A stretch of 64,000 nucleotides of DNA from Leisingera daeponensis (GTDB taxonomy: Bacteria; Pseudomonadota; Alphaproteobacteria; Rhodobacterales; Rhodobacteraceae): the NCBI RefSeq assembly GCF_019801465.1, contig NZ_JAHVJA010000001.1, forward strand, positions 62,001-126,000, read 5' to 3'. The stretch's first letter is position 1. Each line of letters starts with the position of its first letter. A program made the position numbers and the translations under genes. The notes beneath the pieces are model-generated. The model saw only the letters and a list, made by a program, of their open reading frames with translations, had not been told where the DNA came from and searched no databases. This document shows, piece after piece, positions 8,782-17,045 of this stretch.

Positions 8782-9462
8782 TTAGCCAGAGTTCCCGTAA
8801 GGATCGTAGTCCTGCAGGCGCTTGCCGGGTTCGTCCACGAACAGCTCGGGCAGGGCAGAGGCGTCTTCGATCAGGTCGACCCGGAACACCCGGAAGGCGC
8901 TGCGGGTTTCGCACCAGGCGGTGAGGGTCCAGACCCGGCCCCAGTATTCCATGTGAAGGGGGCGGATTCTCCGCTCTGTCAGGGTGCCGTCGATGCGGCG
9001 GTAGCTGAGCTGCAGCTTCTGCCGGGCTTTGATCGCGGCCCTTAGCGCGGGCATGTGGGCAAAGGCTCGCGCCGCATCCGAAAAAGGGTAGACCGCAAAT
9101 TTCCAGGCATCGGCCTCGGCAATGGTCTGCTCCGGCAGCACCGCGTCCACCTTGGCCGCCAGAGAAAGGGCAGCGGCCTTCAGGTCCGGGTCGGCGGCCT
9201 CCGCCACGATGGCCATGCCAAGGTTCAGCGCTTCCAGCTCCTCCGGCGTCAATGTCAGCGGCGGCAGGCTGATCTGCTCACGCACCATATAGCCGACGCC
9301 GCGCTCTCCCTCCACTGGCACGCCGGAGGCCACCAGCGTGTCCATATCGCGGTAGATGGTGCGGGTGGAAACCTCCAGCCGCTCGGCGATGTCCTGGGCA
9401 CGGTGCAGTTTGCCGTCGCGCAGAATCTGGATGATCTCGAAAAGGCGGTCGGTGCGGCGCAT
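8782..9462 (-). CDS. YafY-type transcriptional regulator (HTH plus WYL domain)
   Basis: 226 residues from the ATG at 9462 (GAAGG ahead). The N-terminal helix-turn-helix spans residues about 1-60 (DIAERLEVSTRTIYRDMDTLVASG), followed by a linker and a WYL domain at about 140-215 with the ligand-pocket segment SYRRIDGTLTERRIRPLHMEYWGRVWTLTAWCE. WYL regulators respond to small molecules or nucleic-acid ligands. The gene sits 71 bp downstream of the small barrel protein gene on the same strand, so the two are probably one operon and the regulator likely controls it through the palindrome at 9888-9911. Confidence 0.87.
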   Translation of the reverse strand: MRRTDRLFEIIQILRDGKLHRAQDIAERLEVSTRTIYRDMDTLVASGVPVEGERGVGYMVREQISLPPLTLTPEELEALNLGMAIVAEAADPDLKAAALSLAAKVDAVLPEQTIAEADAWKFAVYPFSDAARAFAHMPALRAAIKARQKLQLSYRRIDGTLTERRIRPLHMEYWGRVWTLTAWCETRSAFRVFRVDLIEDASALPELFVDEPGKRLQDYDPYGNSG

Positions 9463-9533
9463 GATCCAGCCTTCGCGCGGGGGAGGCGGGAGGTCAAGGG
9501 CTGCGCCTAGCCCGCAGGCGCAGCCCGGCACGC

Positions 9534-9842
9534 TTAGGGTGCCATCTGCCACAGCACCTCCTCATGGCGCATGCTGGCGCTGTCCGGGGCAAGCGCTGCC
9601 ACAACTTCGGGGGCAAACTCCTGCTGCATGAAGGTCTTGGCCACTTTTTGCGCCGTCGCCATATCCTTCCACACCACATAGTCGGTCCAACTGCCATCCT
9701 CGCCCTGGCTCAGCTGCCGGGTGATAAAACCGTTCTGGGCGCGGACAAACCCTTCGGTGCGCTGCATTAGCGCTGTGAAATCTGCCGGACTCACTCCATC
9801 GGCCAGCTTGAAGGTCACGATTTCGGCGACATGTTTGCTCAT
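9534..9842 (-). CDS. Small dimeric alpha/beta-barrel protein (ABM-like)
   Basis: 102 residues, starting at ATG 9842 with AAGGAG eight bases ahead; an upstream in-frame start at 9929 would run through the palindrome and is unlikely. The sequence begins VAEIVTFKLADGVSPADF and has the TRQLSQGEDGSWTDYVVWKD strand pattern of antibiotic-biosynthesis-monooxygenase / stress-response barrel proteins, which form ferredoxin-like dimers. No catalytic residue set is clear. Being first in an operon with a WYL regulator suggests an inducible detoxification or stress role, but this is inference. Confidence 0.72.
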   Translation of the reverse strand: MSKHVAEIVTFKLADGVSPADFTALMQRTEGFVRAQNGFITRQLSQGEDGSWTDYVVWKDMATAQKVAKTFMQQEFAPEVVAALAPDSASMRHEEVLWQMAP

Positions 9843-9887
9843 CACGTTTCTCCTTGAATGATGCGATGGGCTGGATTTACCTCCCTG

Positions 9888-9911
9888 CAACTGACATAAA
9901 CCTGTCAGTTG
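9888..9911. promoter_or_regulatory. Palindromic operator candidate before the barrel-protein/YafY operon
   Basis: Perfect 9-bp inverted repeat, CAACTGACA and TGTCAGTTG, separated by six bases, centred about 57 bp upstream of the start codon at 9842. Position and symmetry fit a dimeric regulator such as the WYL protein encoded in the same operon. Confidence 0.6.
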
Positions 9912-10068
9912 TATGCGGGCAGGCGGCAAAAACCGCGGAATCCGGGCTTTGCGGGGTGTTTCTGCCGGGCTTGTTGCTTCCGCTCAAAGCGGCCTGCGCG
10001 CTAAACCCGTAGAGAACAATTCTCCCGGCGCCGCCAACTTGCGCCGGATCACGCAAGGAGAGATACAC

Positions 10069-10284
10069 ATGCTCAACAACATCGGCCTGCCTGGCCTGCT
10101 GCTCATCGCCGTCGTGGTTCTGGTCCTGTTCGGCCGCGGCAAGATTTCCTCTCTGATGGGTGAAGTCGGCAAGGGCATCACCTCCTTCAAAAAGGGCATC
10201 AACGAAGGCTCCAAGGAGCTCGAGGAAGACGCTGCCGCATCGGCAAAGGACGTCACCCCCGAGACCGAAAAAGACAAGGCCTAA
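10069..10284 (+). CDS. tatA: Twin-arginine translocase subunit TatA
   Basis: 71 residues from ATG 10069, with GCAAGGAG eight bases ahead. One N-terminal membrane helix (residues 3-20), the hinge [17 protein letters not shown], and a short charged amphipathic/acidic tail are standard for TatA. It forms the size-adjustable protein-conducting assembly for folded proteins with twin-arginine signals. It leads tatABC, seven bases before tatB. A likely client in this window is the Tat-signal protein at 32225-33313. Confidence 0.95.
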   Translation: MLNNIGLPGLLLIAVVVLVLFGRGKISSLMGEVGKGITSFKKGINEGSKELEEDAAASAKDVTPETEKDKA

Positions 10285-10290
10285 GCGGCC

Positions 10291-10767
10291 ATGTTCGATC
10301 TTGGGTGGACCGAACTGCTGGTCATCGGCGTGGTTGCGCTGATCGTCGTCGGCCCCAAGGATCTGCCGGTGCTGTTCCGCAATGTCGGGCGGTTCGTCGG
10401 CAGGGCCAAGGGAATGGCACGCGAGTTCAGCAGCGCCATGCATCAGGCCGCGGATGAGGCTGGGGTGAATGAGGTCGCCAAGGGGCTGAAGGCTGCATCG
10501 AATCCGATGAGCACTGCCATGGACGGGGTCAAACAGGCCGCGCAGGAGATGGCAACGTCGATCGATCCCGCCAAATACGACCCCGACAGCGAAACCGGCA
10601 AGCTGGCAGCGCAGCGTGCCGAGGATGCCAAGAAAATTCAGGCGTCGACGGCGCGTGCCGCTGCCGAGCGCAAGGCGCGCGAGGCCGAGGAGGCGCTGGC
10701 CAAGGCGGAAGCTGCTGAAGCGGCGCTTAAGCCTGCGGCGCCCAGTGAAGAAGAGGCCAAGTCATGA
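10291..10767 (+). CDS. tatB: Twin-arginine translocase subunit TatB
   Basis: 158 residues. It starts [26 protein letters not shown], the diagnostic TatB N-terminal helix with a glutamate and the GPKDLP turn, followed by an amphipathic helix and a long charged, Ala/Glu-rich C-terminal region that is probably disordered. TatB with TatC makes the receptor for twin-arginine signal peptides. Its last codons overlap the tatC start by four bases (ATGA), so the two are translationally coupled. Confidence 0.95.
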   Translation: MFDLGWTELLVIGVVALIVVGPKDLPVLFRNVGRFVGRAKGMAREFSSAMHQAADEAGVNEVAKGLKAASNPMSTAMDGVKQAAQEMATSIDPAKYDPDSETGKLAAQRAEDAKKIQASTARAAAERKAREAEEALAKAEAAEAALKPAAPSEEEAKS

Positions 10768-11657
10768 GCAAGTCGGATGAGATCGACGACTCAACCGCGC
10801 CGCTGATCGAGCATCTGGCCGAGTTGCGCAACCGGCTGATCCATTCGGTTGCGGCCTTCATCGTCGGCATGGTGATCTGTTTCACCGTGGCGACGCCGGT
10901 GTTCAACTTCCTCACCGCGCCACTGTGCCAGGTGCTGGCCGAGGGCGGCCAGGACTGTGCGCTGATCTTCATCAGCCCGCAGGAGGGGTTCTTTGTCGCC
11001 ATCAAGATCTCCTTCCTAGGCGGCTTCATCCTGGCGTTCCCCTACATCGGCTTCCAGATGTGGCGGTTCGTGGCACCGGGGCTTTATAAAAGCGAAAAGG
11101 GGGCGTTCCTGCCTTTCCTGATCGCATCGCCCTTTATGTTCCTCCTGGGCGCCAGTTTTGCCTTCTATGTGGTGACCCCGCTAGCCTATGACTTCTTCCT
11201 GGGCTTCCAGCAGTTCGGCTCCGGCGGCGAGGCCGTGGTCGGCGAGGAGGTGAACCAGGGGCTCAGCGTGGTGTTCCAGGGCTCTGCCCAGGAGTATCTG
11301 AACCTGACGATCAAGTTCATCGTGGCCTTCGGCCTCTGCTTCCAGCTGCCGGTTCTGCTGACGTTGATGGGCAAGGCCGGGCTGGTCAGCGCCGAGGGCC
11401 TGGGATCGGTCCGCAAGTATGCGGTGGTGGCGATCCTGGTGCTGGCAGCGCTTGTGACACCGCCGGACGTGATCACTCAGATCATCCTGTTTGTGGTGGT
11501 TTACGGGCTTTACGAAATCTCGATCTTCCTGGTGGGCCGTGTCGAGAAGAAGCGCGAGGCGCAGCTGCGGGCGGAAGGCTACTACGATGATGAGGAGATG
11601 GAAGCCCATCCCGACGATCCGGTGACCGCCGACACCGCCGGTGACGGAAAAGGCTGA
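10764..11657 (+). CDS. tatC: Twin-arginine translocase subunit TatC
   Basis: 297 residues with six membrane spans. The N-terminal [13 protein letters not shown] and the segment [21 protein letters not shown] are signature TatC regions that contact the signal peptide. The tail after residue 265 is acidic. Overlap with tatB and the terminator 28 bases downstream close the operon. In related genomes I recall serS and surE often following tatC; here accessory genes follow instead. Confidence 0.96.
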   Translation: MSKSDEIDDSTAPLIEHLAELRNRLIHSVAAFIVGMVICFTVATPVFNFLTAPLCQVLAEGGQDCALIFISPQEGFFVAIKISFLGGFILAFPYIGFQMWRFVAPGLYKSEKGAFLPFLIASPFMFLLGASFAFYVVTPLAYDFFLGFQQFGSGGEAVVGEEVNQGLSVVFQGSAQEYLNLTIKFIVAFGLCFQLPVLLTLMGKAGLVSAEGLGSVRKYAVVAILVLAALVTPPDVITQIILFVVVYGLYEISIFLVGRVEKKREAQLRAEGYYDDEEMEAHPDDPVTADTAGDGKG

Positions 11658-11684
11658 CGGGCCTGTGGAGACTTGAAATCGAAT

Positions 11685-11712
11685 GGCGCGCCAAGGATGG
11701 CGCGCCTTTTTT
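11685..11712 (+). terminator. Rho-independent terminator after tatABC
   Basis: GGCGCGCC, six-base loop, GGCGCGCC, then six T residues. The stem begins 28 bases after the tatC stop. Confidence 0.88.
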
Positions 11713-11783
11713 ACTCATCAATGCAGGGGGGAGTTGCTTCCGCCTTCGGCACAACGTTCAAGATTAGTCAAAGGTGATACTGG

Positions 11784-12032
11784 ATGAAAATTTTTGGCTA
11801 TGAACAAACAGACGGCAGCGAAAGGCTCTTGGAACTCGCTGCAGCGACCGTTTGCTTCGAATCCCCAGAGGAAGCGAGGAAATTTGCAGAGTTCGCAATG
11901 AAGTGTGCGGCGGATATGAAGGCTATGGGCACGGGGTATGACCATGAGCACTTGATCGATTTTGATGCGGAACAGTTTCCCTACGGCAAGCCGGACATCG
12001 TGATTGCACGCCTCATAGAGGAGAGCAAATAG
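11784..12032 (+). CDS. Small Imm32-like orphan protein
   Basis: 82 residues in DNA clearly lower in GC than its neighbours. The central helix EEARKFAEFAMKCAADMKAMG followed by YDHEHLIDF and a terminal PDIVIARL resembles Imm32-family immunity proteins of polymorphic toxin systems; this is a motif impression, not a database match. No toxin gene is adjacent, so it would be an orphan immunity gene. It lies between the tat terminator and a secreted lectin-like gene, in an accessory patch. If not Imm32, it is simply an unassigned small cytoplasmic protein. Confidence 0.6.
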   Translation: MKIFGYEQTDGSERLLELAAATVCFESPEEARKFAEFAMKCAADMKAMGTGYDHEHLIDFDAEQFPYGKPDIVIARLIEESK

Positions 12033-12203
12033 TGCTTAAATCTGTCCGAGAGGCAAATCGGTCTCTTCAGCGCAAAAGTAAGCGACGGTAGTTGGAGCTT
12101 AGGCGTCCCTCTTAACACGCTTTCGTGAAACCCGCCCTCTGGCGTATCCTTGCCCGGTCCCATGCGGCATCCTGCACCCAGTCCTGGAGAATGGGAGGTT
12201 TCC

Positions 12204-12845
12204 ATGAACAAGTTTCTCGCTGTCCTGACCTGCACCGCGGCCTGCGCGCTGGCATCGGTGTCGCAGGCGGAAGATCCGCCAATGGGATTCTTCGTCACGT
12301 CCTCCGGCCTGGGCGACGGCGGCAACCTTGGCGGGCTGGAGGGGGCGGATGCCCATTGCGCCAGCCTGGCAGAGGCGGCGGGCTCTACCGGGCGCACCTG
12401 GCGCGCGTACCTCAGTACCCAGGAAGAGGGCAAGCGCGGCATCTCCGCCCGCTCCCGCATCGGCACCGGCCCCTGGTACAACGCCAACGGCGAGCTGATT
12501 GCGGTGGACCTGGACCAGCTGCACATCATGCCCAACCTGTACCTGCGGACGGCGGTGGACGAGAACGGCAACCGCATCAAGGGGCGCGGCGACGACCCGA
12601 ATGAGCATGACATCCTGACCGGCACTCAGGAGGACGGCACCGCCTATTTCCCCTGGCAGGAGGGCGACAAGACCTGCTCGAACTGGACTTCCAACGGCGA
12701 AGGCTCTGCAACGGTCGGCCACCATGATCGCCACGGCGGCGGCAACACGTCCTGGAACGCCGCCCATGACTCCCGCGGCTGCAGCGCCGAGAACCTGCGC
12801 TCCACAGGCGGCAACGGCTATTTCTATTGCTTCGCGGCGGATTGA
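12204..12845 (+). CDS. Secreted DUF1554/C-type-lectin-like protein
   Basis: 213 residues from ATG 12204 with GGGAGG seven bases ahead; the in-frame upstream ATG at 12150 would bury the signal peptide. Residues 1-22 are a Sec signal (hydrophobic core, cleavage near SQAED). The mature part has LGGLEGADAHCASLAEAAG, WRAYLSTQ and a C-terminal cysteine/tryptophan pattern (CSNWTSNGEG, CSAENL, FYCF), as in DUF1554 or lectin-like secreted proteins with a CTLD-type fold and disulfides. Location is periplasmic or extracellular. Ligand unknown. Confidence 0.7.
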   Translation: MNKFLAVLTCTAACALASVSQAEDPPMGFFVTSSGLGDGGNLGGLEGADAHCASLAEAAGSTGRTWRAYLSTQEEGKRGISARSRIGTGPWYNANGELIAVDLDQLHIMPNLYLRTAVDENGNRIKGRGDDPNEHDILTGTQEDGTAYFPWQEGDKTCSNWTSNGEGSATVGHHDRHGGGNTSWNAAHDSRGCSAENLRSTGGNGYFYCFAAD

Positions 12846-12938
12846 GGCGGCCTCGGGGAAGGCGCCAGTGATTGGTAATGGCAGGGCGCGCCGGAAATGT
12901 CGCGCTTTGACACTTCGGTCGGCGGCGGCTGTGCGCGC

Positions 12939-12981
12939 TTGACTCTGGCAGTAAATAATAAAAGAATTTTTTTATTATTTA
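12939..12981 (+). promoter_or_regulatory. Promoter with large AT palindrome before the ICMT/TetR pair
   Basis: A TTGACT -35 at 12939-12944 is followed after 17 bases by AAGAAT as a possible -10. The -10 lies inside a perfect inverted repeat, TAAATAATAAAA (12952-12963) and TTTTATTATTTA (12970-12981), with a six-base spacer. In GC-rich DNA this 30-bp A/T element is striking and fits an operator for the TetR protein encoded two genes on. Confidence 0.6.
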
Positions 12982-12996
12982 TAATCGGAGGTCATT

Positions 12997-13440
12997 ATGA
13001 AAAAGCTGATTCCCCCTGTACTCGTTCTGTTGCTGCTGGCGGCTCTGGTCCTGCTGGAAGCGTTGCACCCCCGGGCGCTGGCCATGCGTCCGGATGCGCC
13101 AATGCCTTGGGATTTTGCACTGATCCTGGGGCTGGCGGTGCTTTTCTGGGGCCGCTGGCATTTCAAGAGGAACAGTGCCGAGATCCACACCTTCAAGGCC
13201 CCCAAGGGCCTGTTGACGGACGGGCCGTTCCGGTACAGCCGGAACCCGATGTACCTTGGCTTCCTGCTGCTTCTCGTGGCGGCTGCGTTCTATGTCAACA
13301 CCTGGTGCGCCCTGGCCGCGCCCTTGATCTTCCTGGCAGCCGCCAGTTTCTGGTATATACCGCATGAGGAGCACCGCCTGCGCAGCCTGTTCGGCGCCGC
13401 GTATGATAGCTACACCAAGCAAACACGCAGATGGATCTGA
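12997..13440 (+). CDS. Isoprenylcysteine/phospholipid methyltransferase-like membrane protein
   Basis: 147 residues with CGGAGGT seven bases before the ATG. There are three to four membrane spans. The C-terminal half carries GPFRYSRNPMYLGFLLLLV and EEHRLRSLFGAAYDSYTKQTRRWI, the SAM-binding signature of the ICMT/PEMT-like family. Bacterial members methylate lipid, thiol or other small acceptors at the membrane; the acceptor is unknown here. The stop codon is directly followed by the TetR start, so the two form an operon, and the methyltransferase is the likely regulated gene. Confidence 0.82.
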   Translation: MKKLIPPVLVLLLLAALVLLEALHPRALAMRPDAPMPWDFALILGLAVLFWGRWHFKRNSAEIHTFKAPKGLLTDGPFRYSRNPMYLGFLLLLVAAAFYVNTWCALAAPLIFLAAASFWYIPHEEHRLRSLFGAAYDSYTKQTRRWI

Positions 13441-14031
13441 ATGGCCCGACCCAAACCGGATATTCACGGGATACAGGCCCGTATTCTTGAAGAGGCCGAG
13501 CGGATGCTGGTGGAGAGCAACGGCCAGCGGCTGGTGCTCTCCGGTATCGCCCGGCGCATCGGGATGTCGCAGTCTTATCTGCACACGTTCTTCGCCAGCA
13601 AGTCGGACCTGGTCCGGGCGCTGGCGCAGCAATGGTTTGCCGAGGTGGAAAGCGTGTCGGCGGCCGCGGTTCAAAGCAGCCTGCCGCCGGCCGCCCGGCT
13701 GGAAACGTGGGTGCTTGGCACGCTGCATCTGAAACGGAAGCGTTACGACCGGAACCCGGATCTGTTCTTGGCCTATCTGCAACTGGCGGAGGGCCATGCG
13801 GACGTTGTTCAAGCGCATACGGACAGGCTGCGCCGGGACCTGAGAGAGATTGTCAGCGGTTTCAGCCCGTCCTGCGGGACCGACACCGCCGTGCAGCTGG
13901 CAGAGGATTGCACCTTGCTGTTCCGGACACCGCAGAATATCGTCCGCTTCCGCAGTTCTGCCACCGATGAGCGGGCTAAGGCGGTGTGCAAGTTTCTCGC
14001 CGCGGCATTCTCCGGTGCGGACAGGAATTGA
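13441..14031 (+). CDS. TetR family transcriptional regulator
   Basis: 196 residues, beginning at the base after the methyltransferase stop codon. The N-terminal HTH is clear: AERMLVESNGQRLVLSGIARRIGMSQSYLHTFFASKSDLVRALA (given here only as positions 17-60 of the protein, key residues GIARRIGMS and YLHTFFASK). The C-terminal ligand domain is divergent. It probably represses its own operon via the AT palindrome at 12952-12981 and is released by a small effector, possibly a substrate of the methyltransferase. Confidence 0.9.
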   Translation: MARPKPDIHGIQARILEEAERMLVESNGQRLVLSGIARRIGMSQSYLHTFFASKSDLVRALAQQWFAEVESVSAAAVQSSLPPAARLETWVLGTLHLKRKRYDRNPDLFLAYLQLAEGHADVVQAHTDRLRRDLREIVSGFSPSCGTDTAVQLAEDCTLLFRTPQNIVRFRSSATDERAKAVCKFLAAAFSGADRN

Positions 14032-14147
14032 AACTGGGCTGGCATGGCATTTCAGGCGGAGGCACATCGTTCATGCGGCACCCGCCCTCTTGCCGCCCCG
14101 CTGCGAACATGCTTTGAAATCCGGCGACTGACGGACGGAGGCACCCC

Positions 14148-14990
14148 ATGGACCAGAACGCATTGACCCGAATTGCAGAGGCGCTGGAGCGGATGTCGCC
14201 TGCGCCTTTGGAAACACCCGATTTCAACGCTGCCAGTGCCTTTGTCTGGCATGTGGGGCCGGAGCGTCTGGAGCCGGTGGAGAGCGTGAACCGGATTGAT
14301 CTGAACCTGCTGGTCGGCATCAACCGCTCCCGCGATACGCTGCTGGAGAACACCCGCCGGTTCGCACAGGGGTTCGCTGCCAACAACGCGCTTCTGTGGG
14401 GCGCGCGCGGCATGGGGAAATCGAGCCTTGTGAAAGCCGTGCACGGGGCGCTGGCGGCGGACCATACGGAGCTGAAACTGGTGGAGCTGCAGCGTGAGGA
14501 TCTGCCGTCGGTGGCGCGGCTTTTGAACCATCTGCGCGGGTCGGAGCACCGGTTTATCCTGTTCTGCGATGACCTCTCCTTCAGCCATGACGACCAGCAC
14601 TACAAGAGCCTCAAGGCGGTTCTGGACGGCGGTATCGAGGGGCGGCCGGAGAATGTGGTGTTCTATGCCACCTCCAACCGCCGCCACCTGATGCCGCGGG
14701 ACATGATCGAGAACGAGCGCTCCAGCGCCATCAACCCGTCGGAGGCGGTGGAGGAGAAGGTGTCTCTGTCGGACCGTTTCGGCCTGTGGCTGGGCTTCCA
14801 CCCCTGCGACCAGGACGAATATCTGGCGATGATCGAGGGCTATTGTGCAGCCTATGGCGTCCGGGTGGACGCGGATATCTTGCGCGCTGAGGCGGTAGAA
14901 TGGCAGGCGACCCGCGGCGCCCGGTCAGGCCGGGTCGCGTGGCAGTTCTTCACCGATCTGGCCGGTCGCCACGGAGTGGCGCTGCGCTGA
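14148..14990 (+). CDS. DUF815-family ATP-binding protein
   Basis: 280 residues, ATG with an ACGGAGG ribosome site. It is an AAA-like P-loop ATPase: Walker A GARGMGKSS at about 84-92, Walker B FILFCDDLSF, sensor VVFYATSNRRHL with Arg, and an arginine-rich ENERSSAINP segment typical of DUF815 (PF05673). The cellular role of the family is unsettled. It faces the nlpD-like gene across a bidirectional terminator, in a region with pcm and surE. Confidence 0.85.
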   Translation: MDQNALTRIAEALERMSPAPLETPDFNAASAFVWHVGPERLEPVESVNRIDLNLLVGINRSRDTLLENTRRFAQGFAANNALLWGARGMGKSSLVKAVHGALAADHTELKLVELQREDLPSVARLLNHLRGSEHRFILFCDDLSFSHDDQHYKSLKAVLDGGIEGRPENVVFYATSNRRHLMPRDMIENERSSAINPSEAVEEKVSLSDRFGLWLGFHPCDQDEYLAMIEGYCAAYGVRVDADILRAEAVEWQATRGARSGRVAWQFFTDLAGRHGVALR

Positions 14991-15011
14991 CCGGGCGGAA
15001 GCCGGAAATGG

Positions 15012-15041
15012 AAAAGCCCGGCCAAACCGCCGGGCTTTTTT
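15012..15041. terminator. Bidirectional terminator between DUF815 gene and nlpD-like gene
   Basis: AAAA, GCCCGGC, six-base loop, GCCGGGC, six T. The flanking A and T runs let it serve both converging genes. Confidence 0.85.
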
Positions 15042-15065
15042 GTTGGTTGCTGGCTTTTGCCGCCG

Positions 15066-16295
15066 TCAGTTCAGGTAGTTCAGCGGATCGATGCTTTCGA
15101 ACCCGTCGCGCACCTCGAAATGCACATAGGCGTCGTCGCCGCCGCGCAGCGAGGCAATCCGCTGGCCGCGGACCACGCTGTCGCCCTTGTTCACGGTGAT
15201 GTTGCCGACGTTCTGGTAGACCGTCAGCAGCTTCTGGCTGTGGCGGATCACCACGATCGGCACATTGTTGGAATCTTTGGTGATCGCAGCCACGGTGCCG
15301 GCCTCGGCGGCATTGACCGGCGCGCCTGCGGGTCCGGCAATGTCGATACCGTCATTGCGGCCCTTGGAGTAGGTCTTGATGATCTTGCCCTGCACCGGAT
15401 AAGCCATCGCGGCGCTGCTCTTGCGGGTGGGTTCCGGCAGCTCCGGTTTGGGCAGGCTTTCCGCCGCCGGCTTGACCGCGGCGGGTTCGACCTTCTCTTG
15501 CGGCAGCGGTTTGCTGGCGCTGGGCGGCACCGGGGTTTCGGAGCCTGCTCCCGGCTCTGTTACCACCACGGGCGCCGCTGCGGGCGCCACCGCGGCGGCC
15601 TTCTGTTCCTTCAGCGGGATCAGCAGGTACTGGCCTTCGCGCACCGCAAAATCGCTGCCCAGCCCGTTCCACTCCGCCAGCGATTTCACCGGGACCTGGT
15701 ACAGCCGTGAGATGGTATAGGCGGTCTCGCCGCGCTTCACCTTGTGGCGCACCGGCTCCGGCCCGGATTGGACCTTGGCGGGCTGCGGTTTGGGGGCGGC
15801 CTGGATTTCGGTCGTGGTCACCGAACCGGGGTTCGGGGAGGTCAGTGGTGCGGTGTCGATGGCCTGGCCCGCCAATGCGGCAATATCGACTGAGCCGGGC
15901 GTGCTGCTTCCGGGCTGGCCGGCAGGCGCGCGCCGCGGCAGCGCCAATACCTCGCCCTGGCGCATCTTGTCGCCGGTCTGCATGCCGTTGAAACGGGCAA
16001 TTTCGTCCGCCGGCAGGCCGATGCGGGCGGCCACATCCGCTACCGTGTCGCCGCGCTGGGCCACGGCCACCTGATAAGACGGGTAGGAGATCAGGCCGCG
16101 GGAATCCGGGGCGGGCCGGTTCGCGGTTGCCGACTGCGCCGCGCTTGCGGTGTTGAAGGCGCCGATCTGGCCGCGCAGGTCGTAGTCCAGAGGGCTCTGG
16201 CAGGCCGCCAGCATCCCAGCCAGCGGCAGCGCCGCCAGCAGCCGGGCGCGGGGCAGGCCGCAGAATATGGTCCGGGCGGGGGGGATCCGGGTCAT
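15066..16295 (-). CDS. NlpD-like lipoprotein with two LysM domains and degenerate M23 domain
   Basis: 409 residues from ATG 16295 (GAGGAG ahead). The signal ends in lipobox LAAC near residue 31, so it is a lipoprotein. Two LysM peptidoglycan-binding modules follow (VAVAQRGDTVADVAARIG and HKVKRGETAYTISRLYQVP), then a Pro/Ala-rich linker and a C-terminal LytM/M23 domain. The zinc ligands are replaced: N-D-G-I-D instead of H-x3-D, and YVHFEVR instead of HxH. This is the pattern of E. coli NlpD, an amidase activator rather than a peptidase. It likely promotes septal peptidoglycan splitting in the periplasm. Downstream of surE and pcm, as in many proteobacteria. Confidence 0.87.
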   Translation of the reverse strand: MTRIPPARTIFCGLPRARLLAALPLAGMLAACQSPLDYDLRGQIGAFNTASAAQSATANRPAPDSRGLISYPSYQVAVAQRGDTVADVAARIGLPADEIARFNGMQTGDKMRQGEVLALPRRAPAGQPGSSTPGSVDIAALAGQAIDTAPLTSPNPGSVTTTEIQAAPKPQPAKVQSGPEPVRHKVKRGETAYTISRLYQVPVKSLAEWNGLGSDFAVREGQYLLIPLKEQKAAAVAPAAAPVVVTEPGAGSETPVPPSASKPLPQEKVEPAAVKPAAESLPKPELPEPTRKSSAAMAYPVQGKIIKTYSKGRNDGIDIAGPAGAPVNAAEAGTVAAITKDSNNVPIVVIRHSQKLLTVYQNVGNITVNKGDSVVRGQRIASLRGGDDAYVHFEVRDGFESIDPLNYLN

Positions 16296-16397
16296 TTTGC
16301 TCTCCTCAAAACACGCATCCCCTTTTTCGCGGGGATTCTCTCGCGTCAATCACTATAGCCCATGCCATTTGCGGCTCGGCTGGATTCCGCCGTTAGT

Positions 16398-17045
16398 TTA
16401 CGTGTCTTTCCCCAGGCCCTCAAGCAGCGGAACGAAGCGCACCGGGCGCAATTCGTCATACTCCAGCCCCTCCTCCGTCCTGCGCACCCGGATCAGGGTC
16501 TGGACGTGGTCGGACTGGCCCACTGGCAGCACCATGATGCCGCCCACCTTCAGCTGCGCCAGCAGCGGCCCGGGAGGGTCCTCTGCCGCGGCGGTCACGA
16601 TGATGCGGTCGAACGGGGCCTGTTCGCTGAGGCCGTGGCTGCCATCGCCCACCAGCGAGGTCACATTGGAGAGCTGCAGCTGCTCGAATACTGCCCGGGC
16701 TTCGCGCACCAGCCTTGCGTGGCGGTCGATCGTGTAGACCCGGCGCGCCAGTTTGGAGAGGATCGCCGCCTGGTAGCCGGAACCGGTGCCGACCTCCAGA
16801 ACCGTGTCGCGGGGGCTGATCTGCAGGGCCTGTGTCATCATCCCCACCACCGACGGCTGCGAGATGGTCTGGCCGCAGGCAATCGGCAGCGGCACATCCT
16901 CATAGGCCCGTTTCGAGAAGATGCCGCGCACGAACAATCCGCGGTCGATTTCCTCTATCGCCTCCAGCACCTTCTGGTCGGTCACCCCGCGCGAGCGCAC
17001 GGAGAACAGGAACTGCATCTTCGTTTCCGGATCGGGTCCGCTCAT
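16398..17045 (-). CDS. pcm: Protein-L-isoaspartate O-methyltransferase
   Basis: 215 residues. The SAM-binding motif [15 protein letters not shown], the ACGQTISQP segment and DRIIVTAAA are PCMT signatures. It methylates isoaspartyl residues in damaged proteins with S-adenosylmethionine to start their repair in the cytoplasm. Its ATG overlaps the surE stop codon, so surE-pcm is a coupled pair. Confidence 0.95.
   Translation of the reverse strand: MSGPDPETKMQFLFSVRSRGVTDQKVLEAIEEIDRGLFVRGIFSKRAYEDVPLPIACGQTISQPSVVGMMTQALQISPRDTVLEVGTGSGYQAAILSKLARRVYTIDRHARLVREARAVFEQLQLSNVTSLVGDGSHGLSEQAPFDRIIVTAAAEDPPGPLLAQLKVGGIMVLPVGQSDHVQTLIRVRRTEEGLEYDELRPVRFVPLLEGLGKDT

Noticed and set aside
12939-12985. 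TTGACT paired with TATAAT just before the methyltransferase gene as a promoter
   Set aside because: The TATAAT lies about 36 bases from the -35 and too close to the ribosome site; the 17-base spacing to AAGAAT is preferred.
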